Source: Caulobacter flavus (GTDB lineage Bacteria; Pseudomonadota; Alphaproteobacteria; Caulobacterales; Caulobacteraceae). Taken from it: 64,000 nt of DNA. Shown here piece after piece: positions 33,652 through 44,742 of the stretch (within the stretch, counting starts at the first letter, position 1; each line of letters starts with the position of its first letter). A program made the translations under genes and the position numbers. The stretch spans positions 1,524,001 to 1,588,000 of the forward strand of contig NZ_CP026100.1 in NCBI RefSeq assembly GCF_003722335.1, in the 5' to 3' direction. The notes below the pieces were generated by a model. It saw nothing but the letters and a program-made list of their open reading frames with translations. It had not been told where the DNA came from and made no database searches.

Positions 33652-34575
33652 CTACGCCGCCTTGCGACGGCCCAGCATCAGGGTGCCGAGGATCGAGCCG
33701 AGGGTGGCCGGCAGGTCCTTGCGGGCGGTGACGCGGTCGACCATGCCCTTTTCGACGAGGTATTCCGAGCGCTGGAAGCCCGGCGGCAGGGTCTCGCGGA
33801 TGGTCTGCTCGATGACGCGCGGACCGGCGAAGCCGATCAGGGCGCCCGGCTCGGCCAGGTGCACGTCGCCCAGCATGGCGTAGGAGGCGGTGACGCCGCC
33901 GGTGGTCGGGTCGGTGAGGACCACGACATAGGGCAGGGCCGCGTCGTTCAGCTCGTTGATGGCCAGGGTGGTGCGGGCCATCTGCATCAGCGACAGGGCG
34001 CCTTCCTGCATGCGCGCGCCGCCGGCGGCGGTGAAGGCGATCAGAGGGACCTGACGGGCCAGGGCGGCCTTGGCGGCGGCGATGAAGCCTTCACCGGCGG
34101 CCATGCCGAGCGAGCCGCCCATGAAGGCGAAGTCCTGCACGAGCACCACGGCGTCGACGCCGCCGACCTTGCCGTAGCCGATCGCCATGGCGTCCTGCTC
34201 GCCGGTGCTCTTGCGAGCGGCGGCCAGGCGGTCCTTGTAGGGCTTGCCGTCCGAGAACTTCAGCGGGTCCTCGACCACCGGCGGAGTCGGCAGAGCCTCG
34301 TACTGGCCGTCGTCGAAGGTGAACTTGAAGCGCGCCTCGGGACCGATGCGCATGTGGCGTCCGGCCGGGGTGACCCACAGGGCCGCCTCCAGGTCGGAGC
34401 GGTAGATCATCTCGCCCGTGTCGGGGCACTTGACCCAGAGGTTCTCGGGCGTTTCGCGCTTGGCGAAGGCGCCACGCACGCCGGGGGCGATGCGCGACAG
34501 CCAGCCGCCTCGGCGGTCGGTCGAGCTCTTGGTCTTGTCGCCCTTCTTGGGGCCTTGGGGTTCAGCCATCGCCAT
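33652..34575 (-). CDS. accD: Acetyl-CoA carboxylase carboxyltransferase subunit beta
   Basis: The 307-residue subunit catalyses, with AccA, carboxyl transfer from biotin to acetyl-CoA. The crotonase-like core includes [35 protein letters not shown] and [16 protein letters not shown]. The N-terminal zinc ribbon is degenerate: where the E. coli type has four cysteines, here Cys50 in [11 protein letters not shown] is the only one left, and the second pair reads [11 protein letters not shown]. Degeneration of this ribbon is, as far as I recall, common in alphaproteobacteria. It starts 12 bases after trpA, so it is in the trp transcript. Confidence 0.95.
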   Translation of the reverse strand: MAMAEPQGPKKGDKTKSSTDRRGGWLSRIAPGVRGAFAKRETPENLWVKCPDTGEMIYRSDLEAALWVTPAGRHMRIGPEARFKFTFDDGQYEALPTPPVVEDPLKFSDGKPYKDRLAAARKSTGEQDAMAIGYGKVGGVDAVVLVQDFAFMGGSLGMAAGEGFIAAAKAALARQVPLIAFTAAGGARMQEGALSLMQMARTTLAINELNDAALPYVVVLTDPTTGGVTASYAMLGDVHLAEPGALIGFAGPRVIEQTIRETLPPGFQRSEYLVEKGMVDRVTARKDLPATLGSILGTLMLGRRKAA

Positions 34576-34587
34576 AGCCTTACAGCC

Positions 34588-35415
34588 TCACACCGTCTCT
34601 TGTCGCGCGGATCGCACAGCCTTAGCCAGCTCCGACGCCTTGGAAAGAACCTTTTGGGTCACGTTTTCGTTCAGCTTCGCAGCTGATTCAATCTCATCCA
34701 CCAGCGCCGAGCCGACCACGGCGGCGTCGGCGACGCGGGCCACCTCGGCGGCGCGCTCGGGCGTGCGGATGCCAAAGCCAACCGCCACAGGCAGTTGCGC
34801 GGCCGCGCGCAGGCGCTCGACGGCGGGAGCGACGGCATCCGCGTCGGCTTCCTTGACGCCGGTCACGCCGGCCACCGACACGTAGTAGACGAAGCCCGAA
34901 GTGCGGCGCACGACGGCCGGCAGGCGCTTTTCGTCGGTGGTCGGCGAGGCCAGGCGAATCAGCGAGATCCCCTCGGCCTCAAGGGCGTCGCTCAGCGGAT
35001 CGGCTTCCTCGGGCGGGCAGTCGACGACGATCAGGCCGTCGACGCCGGCCTCGGCGGCGTCCTTGGCGAAGGCTTCGAAGCCCGCATTCACCAGCGGGTT
35101 CAGGTAGCCCATCAGGATCAGCGGCGTGTCCTGGTCGCCTTCGCGGAAGGCGCGGGCGAGGCCCAGCGTGCCCTTCAGGGTCATCTTGCCGGCCAGGGCG
35201 CGCTGGCTGGCGCGCTGGATGGTCGGGCCCTCGGCCATCGGGTCCGAGAACGGGAAGCCCAGCTCGATCAGGTCGGCGCCGGCGGCCGGCAGGCCTTGCA
35301 GGATCTCCAGCGCGGTGGCCGCGTCCGGATCGCCGGCCATCACGTAGGCGACGAAGCCGGCGCGGTTCTGCGCCTTCAGGTCCGCGAAGCGGCGGTCGAT
35401 GCGGTCTTTAGTCAT
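34588..35415 (-). CDS. trpA: Tryptophan synthase alpha chain
   Basis: The 275-residue TIM barrel cleaves indole-3-glycerol phosphate to indole, channelled to TrpB. The start [14 protein letters not shown] at 35415 fits the family. The catalytic region reads [17 protein letters not shown]: Glu51 corresponds to the general acid or base Glu49 of enteric TrpA, whereas Glu62 occupies the position of the usually invariant Asp60. Phosphate-binding [10 protein letters not shown] and VVGSALV are normal. Its first 8 bases overlap the stop of a 46-codon ORF that separates it from trpB. Confidence 0.95.
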   Translation of the reverse strand: MTKDRIDRRFADLKAQNRAGFVAYVMAGDPDAATALEILQGLPAAGADLIELGFPFSDPMAEGPTIQRASQRALAGKMTLKGTLGLARAFREGDQDTPLILMGYLNPLVNAGFEAFAKDAAEAGVDGLIVVDCPPEEADPLSDALEAEGISLIRLASPTTDEKRLPAVVRRTSGFVYYVSVAGVTGVKEADADAVAPAVERLRAAAQLPVAVGFGIRTPERAAEVARVADAAVVGSALVDEIESAAKLNENVTQKVLSKASELAKAVRSARQETV

Positions 35416-35548
35416 GGCCAGGTGTCGCCGTTGCGGTTGGGAAGTCGACCGTGATCCAGCCCTCGTGCATCGCGAAGCCCAGCCCGCCGCCCACGAGGAG
35501 CACGGCGAACAGGATGCAGACGAGCCAGTTCCGGGTGGTCTCTTCCAT
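35408..35548 (-). CDS. 46-residue single-helix membrane protein in trpB-trpA
   Basis: ATG at 35548 opens a 46-codon frame: METTRNWL-like start (M-E-E-T-T-R-N-W), a hydrophobic stretch [20 protein letters not shown] that forms one membrane helix (about residues 10-28), then [17 protein letters not shown] and TAA. It begins 3 bases after the trpB stop and its stop overlaps the trpA ATG by 8 bases (ATGACTAA), so it fits precisely between the two genes and would couple their translation. It has no strong ribosome site of its own. I know of no family. Function is unknown; it may be only a coupling ORF or a genuine small membrane protein. Confidence 0.62.
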   Translation of the reverse strand: MEETTRNWLVCILFAVLLVGGGLGFAMHEGWITVDFPTATATPGHD

Positions 35549-35551
35549 CGG

Positions 35552-36784
35552 TTAGATCGAGCGGCCCAGGGCGTCGGCCACGGTGAAGATGTCCTTGTCG
35601 CCACGGCCCGACAGGCACATGACGATCACGCCGCCTTCGCCGATCTCCTTGGCCAGCTGCGGCAGCTTGGCGATGGCGTGGGCGCTTTCCAGGGCGGGGA
35701 TGATGCCCTCGAGCTCGGCGCACAGCTGGAAGGCCTTCAGGGCCTCGTCGTCGGTGCAGGTCAGGTACTGGGCCCGGCCGATGTCGTGCAGGAACGAGTG
35801 CTCCGGACCGATGCCCGGATAGTCGAGGCCGGCGCTGATCGAGTGGGCGTCGAGGATCTGGCCGTCGTCGTCCTGCAGCAGGTAGGTGCGGTTGCCGTGC
35901 AGCACGCCCGGACGCCCGCCGGTCAGCGAGGCGGCGTGCTTGTCGGTGTCGAGGCCGTGGCCCGAGGCTTCGACGCCGTAGATCTTCACGCCCTCGTCGC
36001 CGAGGAACGGGTGGAACATGCCGATGGCGTTGCTGCCGCCGCCCACGCAGGCGACCACGGCGTCGGGCAAACGCCCTTCCAGTTCCTGGATCTGCTCGCG
36101 GCTCTCATAGCCGATCACGGCCTGGAAGTCGCGGACCATGGCCGGATAGGGGTGCGGGCCGGCGGCGGTGCCGATCAGGTAGTAGGTGTCTTCGACGTTG
36201 GTGACCCAGTCGCGCATGGCCTCGTTCATGGCGTCCTTGAGGGTCGCGGCCCCCGAGGTCACCGGGCGCACTTCGGCGCCCAGCAGGTTCATGCGGAAGA
36301 CGTTGGGCTTCTGCCGGGCGACGTCGACGGCGCCCATGTAGACGATGCAGGGCAGGCCGAAGCGCGCCGAGACGGTCGCGCTCGCCACGCCGTGCTGGCC
36401 GGCGCCCGTCTCGGCGATGATCCGGGTCTTGCCCATGCGCTGGGCCAGCAGGATCTGGCCCATGCAGTTGTTGATCTTGTGCGCGCCGGTGTGGTTCAGC
36501 TCCTCGCGCTTGAAGTAGATCTTGGCGCCGCCGAAATGGCGGGTCAGGCGCTCGGCGAAATAGAGCGGGCTGGGACGGCCGACATAGTGGGTCAGGTAGC
36601 CGCGCAGCTCGGCCTGGAAGGCCGGGTCGTTCTTGGCTTCCTGGTAGGCCTTGTCCAGCTCGAGCACGAGCGGCATCAGGGTTTCGGCCACGTACAGGCC
36701 GCCGAACTCGCCGAAGCGCCCCTTGGCGTCGGGATAGGCGGACCAGTCATTGGGCCGGTCAGAAGCTTGGACAGGAGCGTTCAC
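35552..36784 (-). CDS. trpB: Tryptophan synthase beta chain
   Basis: The 410-residue PLP enzyme condenses indole with serine. The PLP lysine is in [12 protein letters not shown], the catalytic glutamate region is AETGAGQHG, and the glycine loop [12 protein letters not shown] binds the cofactor phosphate. It starts [20 protein letters not shown] with [15 protein letters not shown], a full-length N-terminus of the TrpB1 type. It is 17 bases downstream of trpF. Confidence 0.97.
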   Translation of the reverse strand: MNAPVQASDRPNDWSAYPDAKGRFGEFGGLYVAETLMPLVLELDKAYQEAKNDPAFQAELRGYLTHYVGRPSPLYFAERLTRHFGGAKIYFKREELNHTGAHKINNCMGQILLAQRMGKTRIIAETGAGQHGVASATVSARFGLPCIVYMGAVDVARQKPNVFRMNLLGAEVRPVTSGAATLKDAMNEAMRDWVTNVEDTYYLIGTAAGPHPYPAMVRDFQAVIGYESREQIQELEGRLPDAVVACVGGGSNAIGMFHPFLGDEGVKIYGVEASGHGLDTDKHAASLTGGRPGVLHGNRTYLLQDDDGQILDAHSISAGLDYPGIGPEHSFLHDIGRAQYLTCTDDEALKAFQLCAELEGIIPALESAHAIAKLPQLAKEIGEGGVIVMCLSGRGDKDIFTVADALGRSI

Positions 36785-36801
36785 GGGCGTTTCCAGTTAG
36801 G

Positions 36802-37458
36802 TCAGGCGCGTTTGACGGCGTCCAGAAACGCCGTGATCAGAGCCGGGTCCTTTAGGCCCGGACCGCGTTCCACGCCAGAGGAAACGTCCACCAGCGGGGC
36901 CCCCGAGGCGGCGACGGCGGCGCCCACGTTCCAGGGATCCAGGCCGCCTGCGAGGAAATGCGGGCGAGAAAATCGCCGCCCCTCCAGCAGGCTCCAGTCG
37001 AACCTTGCGCCGGTGCCGCCGGGCAGGGAAGAAGTCCCCCCCTGGCCTTCCACCGGCCGGGCGTCGAAAAGAAACTGCTCGGCGACGGTCTCGTACGCCA
37101 GGGCCTGGTCGACGTCGGCGGCGGTGGAGACCGAGAAGGCCTTGATCACGCCGACGCCGCTGCGCTGGGCGATCTCGCGAACGCGGGTCGGGGTCTCCTT
37201 GCCGTGCACCTGGATCAGGTCGGGGCGCATTGTGGCCATCAGCCGGTCGACCAGGGCGTCGTCGGGATCGACGGTGACGGCCACGGTCGCGACGCCGCGG
37301 CCGCGCACCGGCTCCACGAGACGCTGGGCGGTCTCGGGCTCGACGTTGCGGGGGCTCCGGGCGAAGAAGACGAAGCCCAGATAGGCCGCGCCGCCGTCGA
37401 AGGCGGTCTTCACCGTCTCCGGCGTCGAGAGCCCGCAGATCTTGGCCTTGGTGGTCAT
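36802..37458 (-). CDS. trpF: Phosphoribosylanthranilate isomerase
   Basis: The 218-residue TIM barrel carries the family N-terminal motif AKICGLSTPE with the catalytic cysteine and LFDARP with the catalytic aspartate, plus GGTGARFDW, LAGGLDPWNV and VDVSSGVE phosphate loops. It opens the trpF-trpB-trpA series and lies 87 bases after usg, so usg may share its promoter. No trp attenuator peptide is visible in this gap. Confidence 0.95.
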   Translation of the reverse strand: MTTKAKICGLSTPETVKTAFDGGAAYLGFVFFARSPRNVEPETAQRLVEPVRGRGVATVAVTVDPDDALVDRLMATMRPDLIQVHGKETPTRVREIAQRSGVGVIKAFSVSTAADVDQALAYETVAEQFLFDARPVEGQGGTSSLPGGTGARFDWSLLEGRRFSRPHFLAGGLDPWNVGAAVAASGAPLVDVSSGVERGPGLKDPALITAFLDAVKRA

Positions 37459-37545
37459 CTGGGGGAGTTACGGTGCGTAAGTCGCCAGCGCAACCCCCGC
37501 CGGGCCTTACCGCCCCCGTTCACCGTCCAGGTTGGCTGCCCAGGG

Positions 37546-37815
37546 TCACTGCAGGGTGAAGACCCCGTTGACCGCCTTCCACTCCGCCGGACCGATCAGC
37601 CGGTCGTGGGCCACCTGCACCGAGTGCAGCACGCCGTCCAGCTCGCGGCTCCAGAAGTCGAGGAAGCCCTTCAGGGTCGGGAACCTGGGGGCCAGGTCGT
37701 ACTCCTGCCAGACATAGAGCTGCAGCAGGTGGGGGTGGTCGGGCAGGTGGTAGCAGATGTTGGCCGTGGTCAGGCCGTAGCCCAGCATCTGCAGCTCGAA
37801 CGCGCGGGAAGTCAT
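37546..37815 (-). CDS. usg: Usg protein (conserved small protein upstream of trpF)
   Basis: The 89-residue protein begins MTSRAFELQMLGYGLTTANI and includes YHLPDHPHLLQLYVWQEYDLAPRFP and LKGFLDFWSRELDGVLHSV. This is the Usg family first described upstream of the Caulobacter trpFBA operon. Its function is unknown. I chose the ATG at 37815; a frame extension to 37851 adds TLKTVVERSLS, which is less typical. It is aromatic and histidine-rich with no membrane helix. Confidence 0.85.
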   Translation of the reverse strand: MTSRAFELQMLGYGLTTANICYHLPDHPHLLQLYVWQEYDLAPRFPTLKGFLDFWSRELDGVLHSVQVAHDRLIGPAEWKAVNGVFTLQ

Positions 37816-37910
37816 CGAGAGCGACCTTTCGACAACGGTTTTAAGCGTCACCGAAAACCGTCCGCCTACGGGGCGAGTCGCTCAAGAGGGCAGGGCGTCG
37901 CAGGCCCTAT

Positions 37911-38034
37911 TTCCCTCCCCCTTGATGGGGGAGGGGCAGGGGTGGGGGTGAATGCGGCGTTTGACGCCGAAGCGCCGGCCGGCGCCGCGTCACCCCCATC
38001 CCCGACCCTTCCCCCATCAAGGGGGAAGGGGGGA
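37911..38034. repeat. Palindromic extragenic repeat, family D
   Basis: TTCCCTCCCCCTTGATGGGG on the left and CCCCATCAAGGGGGAAGGGG on the right flank GGGTGGGGGTGAATGCGG, a GGCGTTTGACGCC hairpin, and CGTCACCCCCATCCCC. It lies between the divergently placed usg start and the FabG-like gene end. Confidence 0.75.
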
Positions 38035-38038
38035 GAGA

Positions 38039-38803
38039 TCAGTCTCGCACCAGGCCGCCGTCGACCACCAGGTTCTGGCCGGTCACCGCCCGCGCCCAGG
38101 GGCTGGCGAAGAACAGCACCGCGTCGGCGAACTCGGCCGGGGTGGTGACCGAGCGCAGCGGGGTCATGCCGGCGATCAGGTCGAAGACCGGCTCGGGCGT
38201 GGCGGCGCTGGCGCCGGTGACGCGCAGCAGGCCGCCGGAGACCATGTTGACGGTGACGCCGGCCGGGCCCAGGTCGCCGCAGGCCGTGCGGGTCAGCGAC
38301 AGCAGCGCGGCCTTCACGGCGGTGTAGTCGTGATAGGGCACGACCGGGTTCTGGAAGAGGTTGGTGCCCACGTTGATGACGCGGCCGAAGCCGGCGTCGG
38401 CCATGTCGGGCGCGGCGACCTGGATGACGTTCAGCGCGCCCTTCAGCACGGTGGTGGTCTGCTTCTCGAAGTCCTCCCAGGCGATGTTGGCCAGGTGCGC
38501 GCGGGCGTCGCCGTTGAAGCTGTAGTCCAGCGCGTTGTTGACCACGGTGGTCACGTGAGCGCCGAAGGCGGCCTTGGCGGCGGCGAACATGGCCTCGACG
38601 GCGGCGCGGTCGGCGACGTCGGCCTGGACGGCGATGGCGCGTTCGGGACCGCCCAGCTCGGCGGCGAGCGCTTCGGCGGCGTCCTTGCTGGCGCGGTAGT
38701 TGACGACGACGCGTGCGCCGTGGCGCGAAAAGGCGCGGGCGATCTCGGCTCCCAGGCCCCGGCCGGCGCCGGTGACGAGGACGATTTGGTCGGACAGCTG
38801 CAT
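38039..38803 (-). CDS. FabG-like short-chain reductase
   Basis: The 254-residue SDR has VTGAGRGLGAEIARAF as its cofactor motif, VVVNYRASKDAAEAL (arginine, suggesting NADP), and a catalytic tyrosine and lysine in YTAVK. The usual catalytic serine segment reads INVGTNLFQNP, with threonine in place of serine, as in a known FabG-like subgroup. It is 34 bases downstream of the PAS-HWE kinase gene in the same direction and could be cotranscribed. The start ATG at 38803 (MQLSD) is favoured over a TTG at 38818. Confidence 0.85.
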   Translation of the reverse strand: MQLSDQIVLVTGAGRGLGAEIARAFSRHGARVVVNYRASKDAAEALAAELGGPERAIAVQADVADRAAVEAMFAAAKAAFGAHVTTVVNNALDYSFNGDARAHLANIAWEDFEKQTTTVLKGALNVIQVAAPDMADAGFGRVINVGTNLFQNPVVPYHDYTAVKAALLSLTRTACGDLGPAGVTVNMVSGGLLRVTGASAATPEPVFDLIAGMTPLRSVTTPAEFADAVLFFASPWARAVTGQNLVVDGGLVRD

Positions 38804-38837
38804 TCTTAGAGACTCCAAAACTCGGCCCGAGAGGCTC

Positions 38838-40259
38838 CTACCTGCGTTCGTCCAGGCTGGCGACGACGCCGAGTTCGGGCGAGGGCGGGTTGGGCAGGGG
38901 CGCGACGGCCTCCAGCCGGCAGACCAGGCCCTCGGGCCGCCAGTCCATCCGCGCCTGACCGCGCAGCTCGCCGCGCAGGCTGCGCTCGATCAGCCGCGAG
39001 CCGAAGCCGCGCCGGGCCGGGGGCGCGGCGATCGCGGGGCCGCCGGTCTCGGTCCAGGTCAGCGACAGGGCGCGGGTGGCCGGATCGAAGCGCCACGCCA
39101 CCGCCACCGAGCCCTCCAGGTTCGACAGCGCGCCGTACTTCAGGGCGTTGGTGGCCAGCTCGTGGAACACCAGCGACATGGTCAGCGCCCCGCCCGGCGG
39201 CAGGAAGCAGGGCGGCCCGGTCACCGACACCCGGCCCGCCGCGGCGGTGAACGGGGCCAGCGCGCGCTGCGCCACCTCGCACAGGTCGGCCCCGTGCCAG
39301 CTCTCGCGGGTCAGCACGTCGTGGGCCAGCGACAGGCCCAGCAGCCGCAGCTCGAACTTCTCGAAGGCGGTGACCGGGTCGGGCTCGTTGCGCAGGGTCT
39401 GGGCGGCCATCGACTGGACGGTGGCCAGGGTGTTCTTCACCCGGTGGTTCAGCTCGTTGATCAGCAGGCGCAGCTGGCCCTGGTGGCGCTCCTGCTCGGC
39501 CTCGACCGCCTTGCGGGCGGTGATGTCGGCGATGATGGCGACCAGATAGGCCAGGCCGCCGCGCGGCTGCACCTTGGAGACGGTCAGGCGGATCCACAGC
39601 AGTTCGCCGTCGCCGGCGATCAGCCGCCGCTCGGCGGCGTAGGTGTCGAGCCGGCCGGCCAGCAGGGCGCGCACGTGGGCCTGGGCGCCCGGCAGGTCGC
39701 GCGGCGCGATCAGGTCGGCGGCGTTGCCGGCCACCAGATTTTCCCGCGTGCGGCGGGTGATGGCGCAGAACCGCTCGTTGACCTCGAGGAACACCCCGCG
39801 CGGCGAGATCCGCGCCACGCCCATGGCCGCCTGCTCGAACACCGCCTTGTAGCGGGCCTCGGCCGCCTCCAGCCGCAACCGGGCCTCGACGGCGGCGGTG
39901 ACCACCTCGGTATAGAGCACCAGGCCCCCGACCGCGCCCTCGTCGGTGCGCCAGGGGGCCATCGACCAGCGGATCCACTCGACCCGGCCGTGGCGGTCGA
40001 CATAGCGGTCGCCGCCGTCCTCGCGCAGCTCGACCCCTTCGGTCAGCACCCGCGCGTGCAGGTCGCGCCAGTACTGCGGGATCTCGGGGAACACCTCGTA
40101 GTGCACGCGGCCCAGCAGCGGCAGGTCGGGCGCCAGGCCCTGGTCGGTCAGGTACTGGGTCGAATGGGCCAGGTAGCGCATCGACCGGTCGAAGATGGCG
40201 ATGCCCATCGGCGCGTGCTTGAGCGCGGTGGTCAGGCTGGGCGAGACCGTATCGATCAT
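38838..40259 (-). CDS. PAS-PAS HWE-type sensor histidine kinase
   Basis: The 473-residue cytoplasmic sensor has two PAS domains (about 5-125 with SLTTALKHAPMGIAIFDRSM and WIRWSMAPW; about 135-250 with YKAVFEQAAMGVARI, a PAC-like AYLVAIIADITARK), then an HWE kinase with phospho-acceptor in LNHRVKNTLATVQSM, the N-box FHELATNALKYGALS and the WTE element. HWE kinases normally lack an attached receiver and phosphorylate a separate regulator, which is not adjacent. The ligand may be flavin or haem, but no clear cofactor residue such as LOV cysteine is seen. The open frame extends upstream to 40709 but overlaps the DUF4126 gene and is spurious. Confidence 0.88.
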   Translation of the reverse strand: MIDTVSPSLTTALKHAPMGIAIFDRSMRYLAHSTQYLTDQGLAPDLPLLGRVHYEVFPEIPQYWRDLHARVLTEGVELREDGGDRYVDRHGRVEWIRWSMAPWRTDEGAVGGLVLYTEVVTAAVEARLRLEAAEARYKAVFEQAAMGVARISPRGVFLEVNERFCAITRRTRENLVAGNAADLIAPRDLPGAQAHVRALLAGRLDTYAAERRLIAGDGELLWIRLTVSKVQPRGGLAYLVAIIADITARKAVEAEQERHQGQLRLLINELNHRVKNTLATVQSMAAQTLRNEPDPVTAFEKFELRLLGLSLAHDVLTRESWHGADLCEVAQRALAPFTAAAGRVSVTGPPCFLPPGGALTMSLVFHELATNALKYGALSNLEGSVAVAWRFDPATRALSLTWTETGGPAIAAPPARRGFGSRLIERSLRGELRGQARMDWRPEGLVCRLEAVAPLPNPPSPELGVVASLDERR

Positions 40260-40355
40260 CGGTCCGGGCGGTCTCCGAGCGGCGGCGGCGACGGGAGCGA
40301 TATCATGGCCCCGTTCGCGCTGGAGGTGAAAGCGAGAATTCTCGCGCGTCCATCC

Positions 40356-40455
40356 AGATGCTCCCCTCTGGGGAGCTGTCGCGGAGCGACCGAGGGGGTC
40401 TTTGGCGCCGGCGGCTGGCTCCCCCAAGAATGGGGGGGTCCAGGGGGCGCCGCCT
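40356..40455. repeat. Palindromic extragenic repeat, family E
   Basis: It contains GATGCTCCCCTCTGGGGAGC, then the TGTCGCGGAGCGACCGAGGG segment and GGGGGTC, followed by a related CTGGCTCCCCCAAGAATGGGGG half. The same modules recur at 48617-48718, 50665-50767, 53276-53321 and 63555-63600. Confidence 0.75.
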
Positions 40456-40517
40456 CGGATCGAAATCCCGGCCCGGCGTGTTGCTCCCGTGAGCCCTTCA
40501 AGCCCCGGAGACCCGCC

Positions 40518-40979
40518 ATGCTCGCCTCGTTCCTTATCGGCCTCGCGGCCGGCGCCCGCGCCCTGACCCCGTTCGCCGCCGTCAGCGACGCGGCCGCCAA
40601 GGGCGCCCTGCCAGCCGACAACGGCGCGCCGTCGTGGCTGGGCCACCCGCTGGTCAGCGCCGGGACCAAGGCCCTGGCCGCCGGCGAACTGTGGGGCGAC
40701 AAGCTCCACTCGGCTCCCGACCGCATCGTCCCGGCCGGCCTGCTGGCCCGCGTGATCACCGCCGGCATAGCCGGCGCGGCCCTGGCGCCCCGCAACCGCG
40801 CCCTCGCCGGCGGCGTCCTCGGCGCCACCGCCGCCATCGTCGCCGCCTATGTCACCTTCGACCTCCGCATGGCGGCCCTGAAGCGGTTCGGCCAGACGCC
40901 GACGGGCCTGGTGGAGGATGCGCTGACGGTGGCGGCGGCCAGGGCGGTGGTGGGGGGCGTGGAACGTCGGGCCGTCTAG
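40518..40979 (+). CDS. DUF4126 family membrane protein
   Basis: The 153-residue protein has hydrophobic segments near residues 1-20, 75-95 and 97-118 (VITAGIAGAALAPRNR, GGVLGATAAIVAAYVTFDLR). The pattern SFLIGLAAGARALTPFAAV at the start and LHSAPDRIVPAGLLARVI in the middle match DUF4126, a small membrane family of unknown function. The ATG at 40518 follows GGAGAC. It stands alone between repeat elements. Confidence 0.75.
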   Translation: MLASFLIGLAAGARALTPFAAVSDAAAKGALPADNGAPSWLGHPLVSAGTKALAAGELWGDKLHSAPDRIVPAGLLARVITAGIAGAALAPRNRALAGGVLGATAAIVAAYVTFDLRMAALKRFGQTPTGLVEDALTVAAARAVVGGVERRAV

Positions 40980-41035
40980 GGCGCCTACTCAATCGAGTGG
41001 CATGCCGGCTTCAATGAATTCAGTCACTTATCTCT

Positions 41036-41152
41036 CGTCGTCCCGGAAAGCACGAAGCGCTTACCCGGGACCCAGGGGCCGGCGCACTGCAAGTGGCCCC
41101 TGGGTCCCGGCTCTACGGCCGGCTGCGCAGCCCTTCGGCCGGGATGACGAGC
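41036..41152. repeat. Palindromic extragenic repeat, family F
   Basis: GTCGTCCCGGAAAGC at the left and CGGGATGACGAG at the right flank ACCCGGGACCCAGGGGCC (41063 on) and its inverse GGCCCCTGGGTCCCGG. It lies between the convergent DUF4126 gene and maeB. Confidence 0.75.
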
Positions 41153-41167
41153 GGCGGACCTATGCCC

Positions 41168-43450
<2,283 letters not shown>

Positions 43451-43699
43451 GGCGGCGTTTCCTGTCCTGCGTAGCCAGTTGAAATGGACCCGCCGAACGA
43501 TGCGACGCGTCCTTATGCGAGGATCAGCCTAGCGACGGGGCGGGGGCGCTACAACCGGACAATATCAAATGGTACCGGTACAAACGCTTGTTGGGCAAAG
43601 GCTTGCGGATTCCGCGCCGCTCCCGTTACGGAAGTGTGGCGTTGACCGCGAGGGGCGGATGAGCGACGAGGCGCGGGCCTGCCTGTCGGAGAAAAGTCC
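43451..43699. promoter_or_regulatory. Divergent maeB-dapB promoter region
   Basis: The 249-base region between the divergent maeB and dapB starts must hold both promoters. An AT-richer patch (ATATCAAATGGTACCGGTAC, 43561-43580) has a GGTACCGGTACC-like core, GTACCGGTAC, an exact 10-bp palindrome at 43571-43580. I see no other firm element. Confidence 0.4.
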
Positions 43700-44482
43700 A
43701 TGTCCTCGTCCCCCGTTCGGATCGCCGTCGCCGGAGCCCTGGGCCGCATGGGCAAGGCCGTCTGCGCCACCCTCGAAGGCCGCGCCGACGCGCTGGCCGC
43801 AGCCCGCTTCGACCGCCCGGGGGCGGAGGGCGAGGGCCTGGTGGCGCTGGAGAGCGCTCTGGCGGATGCGCAGGCGATCATCGACTTCACCATCCCCGAG
43901 GCCTCGACAACCTTGGCCGAGACCCTGGCCCAGGCCGGCGGCGGGATCGCGCTGATCATCGGCTCGACCGGCTTCACCCCCGAGCAGGACGCGCGCCTGG
44001 CCAAGGCGGCCGAAAAGATCACCATCGTGCGCTCGGGCAACTTCTCGCTGGGCGTCAACATGCTGATGGGCCTGGTGCGCCAGGCCGCCGCCGCCCTGCC
44101 GGCCAGCGACTGGGACATCGAGGTCTTCGAGGCCCACCACAAGCGCAAGATCGACGCCCCGTCGGGCACCGCCCTGATGCTGGGCCAGGCCGCCGCCGAG
44201 GGCCGCGGCGTGGTTCTCTCCGAAGTCGAGGACCGCGCCCGCGACGGCGTCACCGGTCCGCGCCAGGAGGGCTCGATCGGTTTCTCGGTGGTGCGCGGCG
44301 GCGGCATCATCGGCGAGCACAGCGTGATCTTCGCCGGCGAGAGCGAAAGCCTGACCATCGCCCACTCGGCCATCGACCGTGGCCTGTTCGCGCGCGGCGC
44401 CGTGGCCGCCGCCGTGTGGGCGCAAGGCAAGCCGCCGGGCATCTACGACATGCAGCAGGTGCTGGGGTTCAGGGCGGTCTGA
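43700..44482 (+). CDS. dapB: 4-hydroxy-tetrahydrodipicolinate reductase
   Basis: The 260-residue lysine and diaminopimelate pathway enzyme has the nucleotide motif VAGALGRMGKAV, GSTGFTPEQDA, and the catalytic and substrate segment EAHHKRKIDAPSGTALMLG. The N-terminal Rossmann region is slightly shorter than in E. coli because the loop around residues 35-55 is trimmed. It stands alone ahead of a family B repeat. Confidence 0.95.
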   Translation: MSSSPVRIAVAGALGRMGKAVCATLEGRADALAAARFDRPGAEGEGLVALESALADAQAIIDFTIPEASTTLAETLAQAGGGIALIIGSTGFTPEQDARLAKAAEKITIVRSGNFSLGVNMLMGLVRQAAAALPASDWDIEVFEAHHKRKIDAPSGTALMLGQAAAEGRGVVLSEVEDRARDGVTGPRQEGSIGFSVVRGGGIIGEHSVIFAGESESLTIAHSAIDRGLFARGAVAAAVWAQGKPPGIYDMQQVLGFRAV

Positions 44483-44509
44483 GGGGCGTCTGCCACCTTC
44501 TCCCCAACT

Positions 44510-44645
44510 CCCGTCATTCCCGCCCTTGTGGCGGGAACCTCTCTGTCAGCCGCAAAGGCAGTAGGGGCGGCGTGCCGAGCACGCCGCTGGCGCTTCACGT
44601 GCGAACGGAACCAGGGGTTCCCGCCACAGGGGCGGGAATGACGGG
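44510..44645. repeat. Palindromic extragenic repeat, family B
   Basis: A near-identical copy of 32027-32160: CCCGTCATTCCCGCCCTTG at the left, CTGTCAGCCGCAAAGG inside, a GGCGTGCC...GCACGCC hairpin, CGCTTCACGTGCGAACGG, and the terminal inverse. It lies between dapB and the YdbH gene on the same strand. Confidence 0.88.
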
Positions 44646-44742
44646 ATGAAAGAGAGGCGGATCACCGCCTCGCCGTGTTTCAAGACCGTCGGTTTGTAGA
44701 CTTTTCTCCAACACAGGCCTCACAAACGCCACGGCTTGCGGC

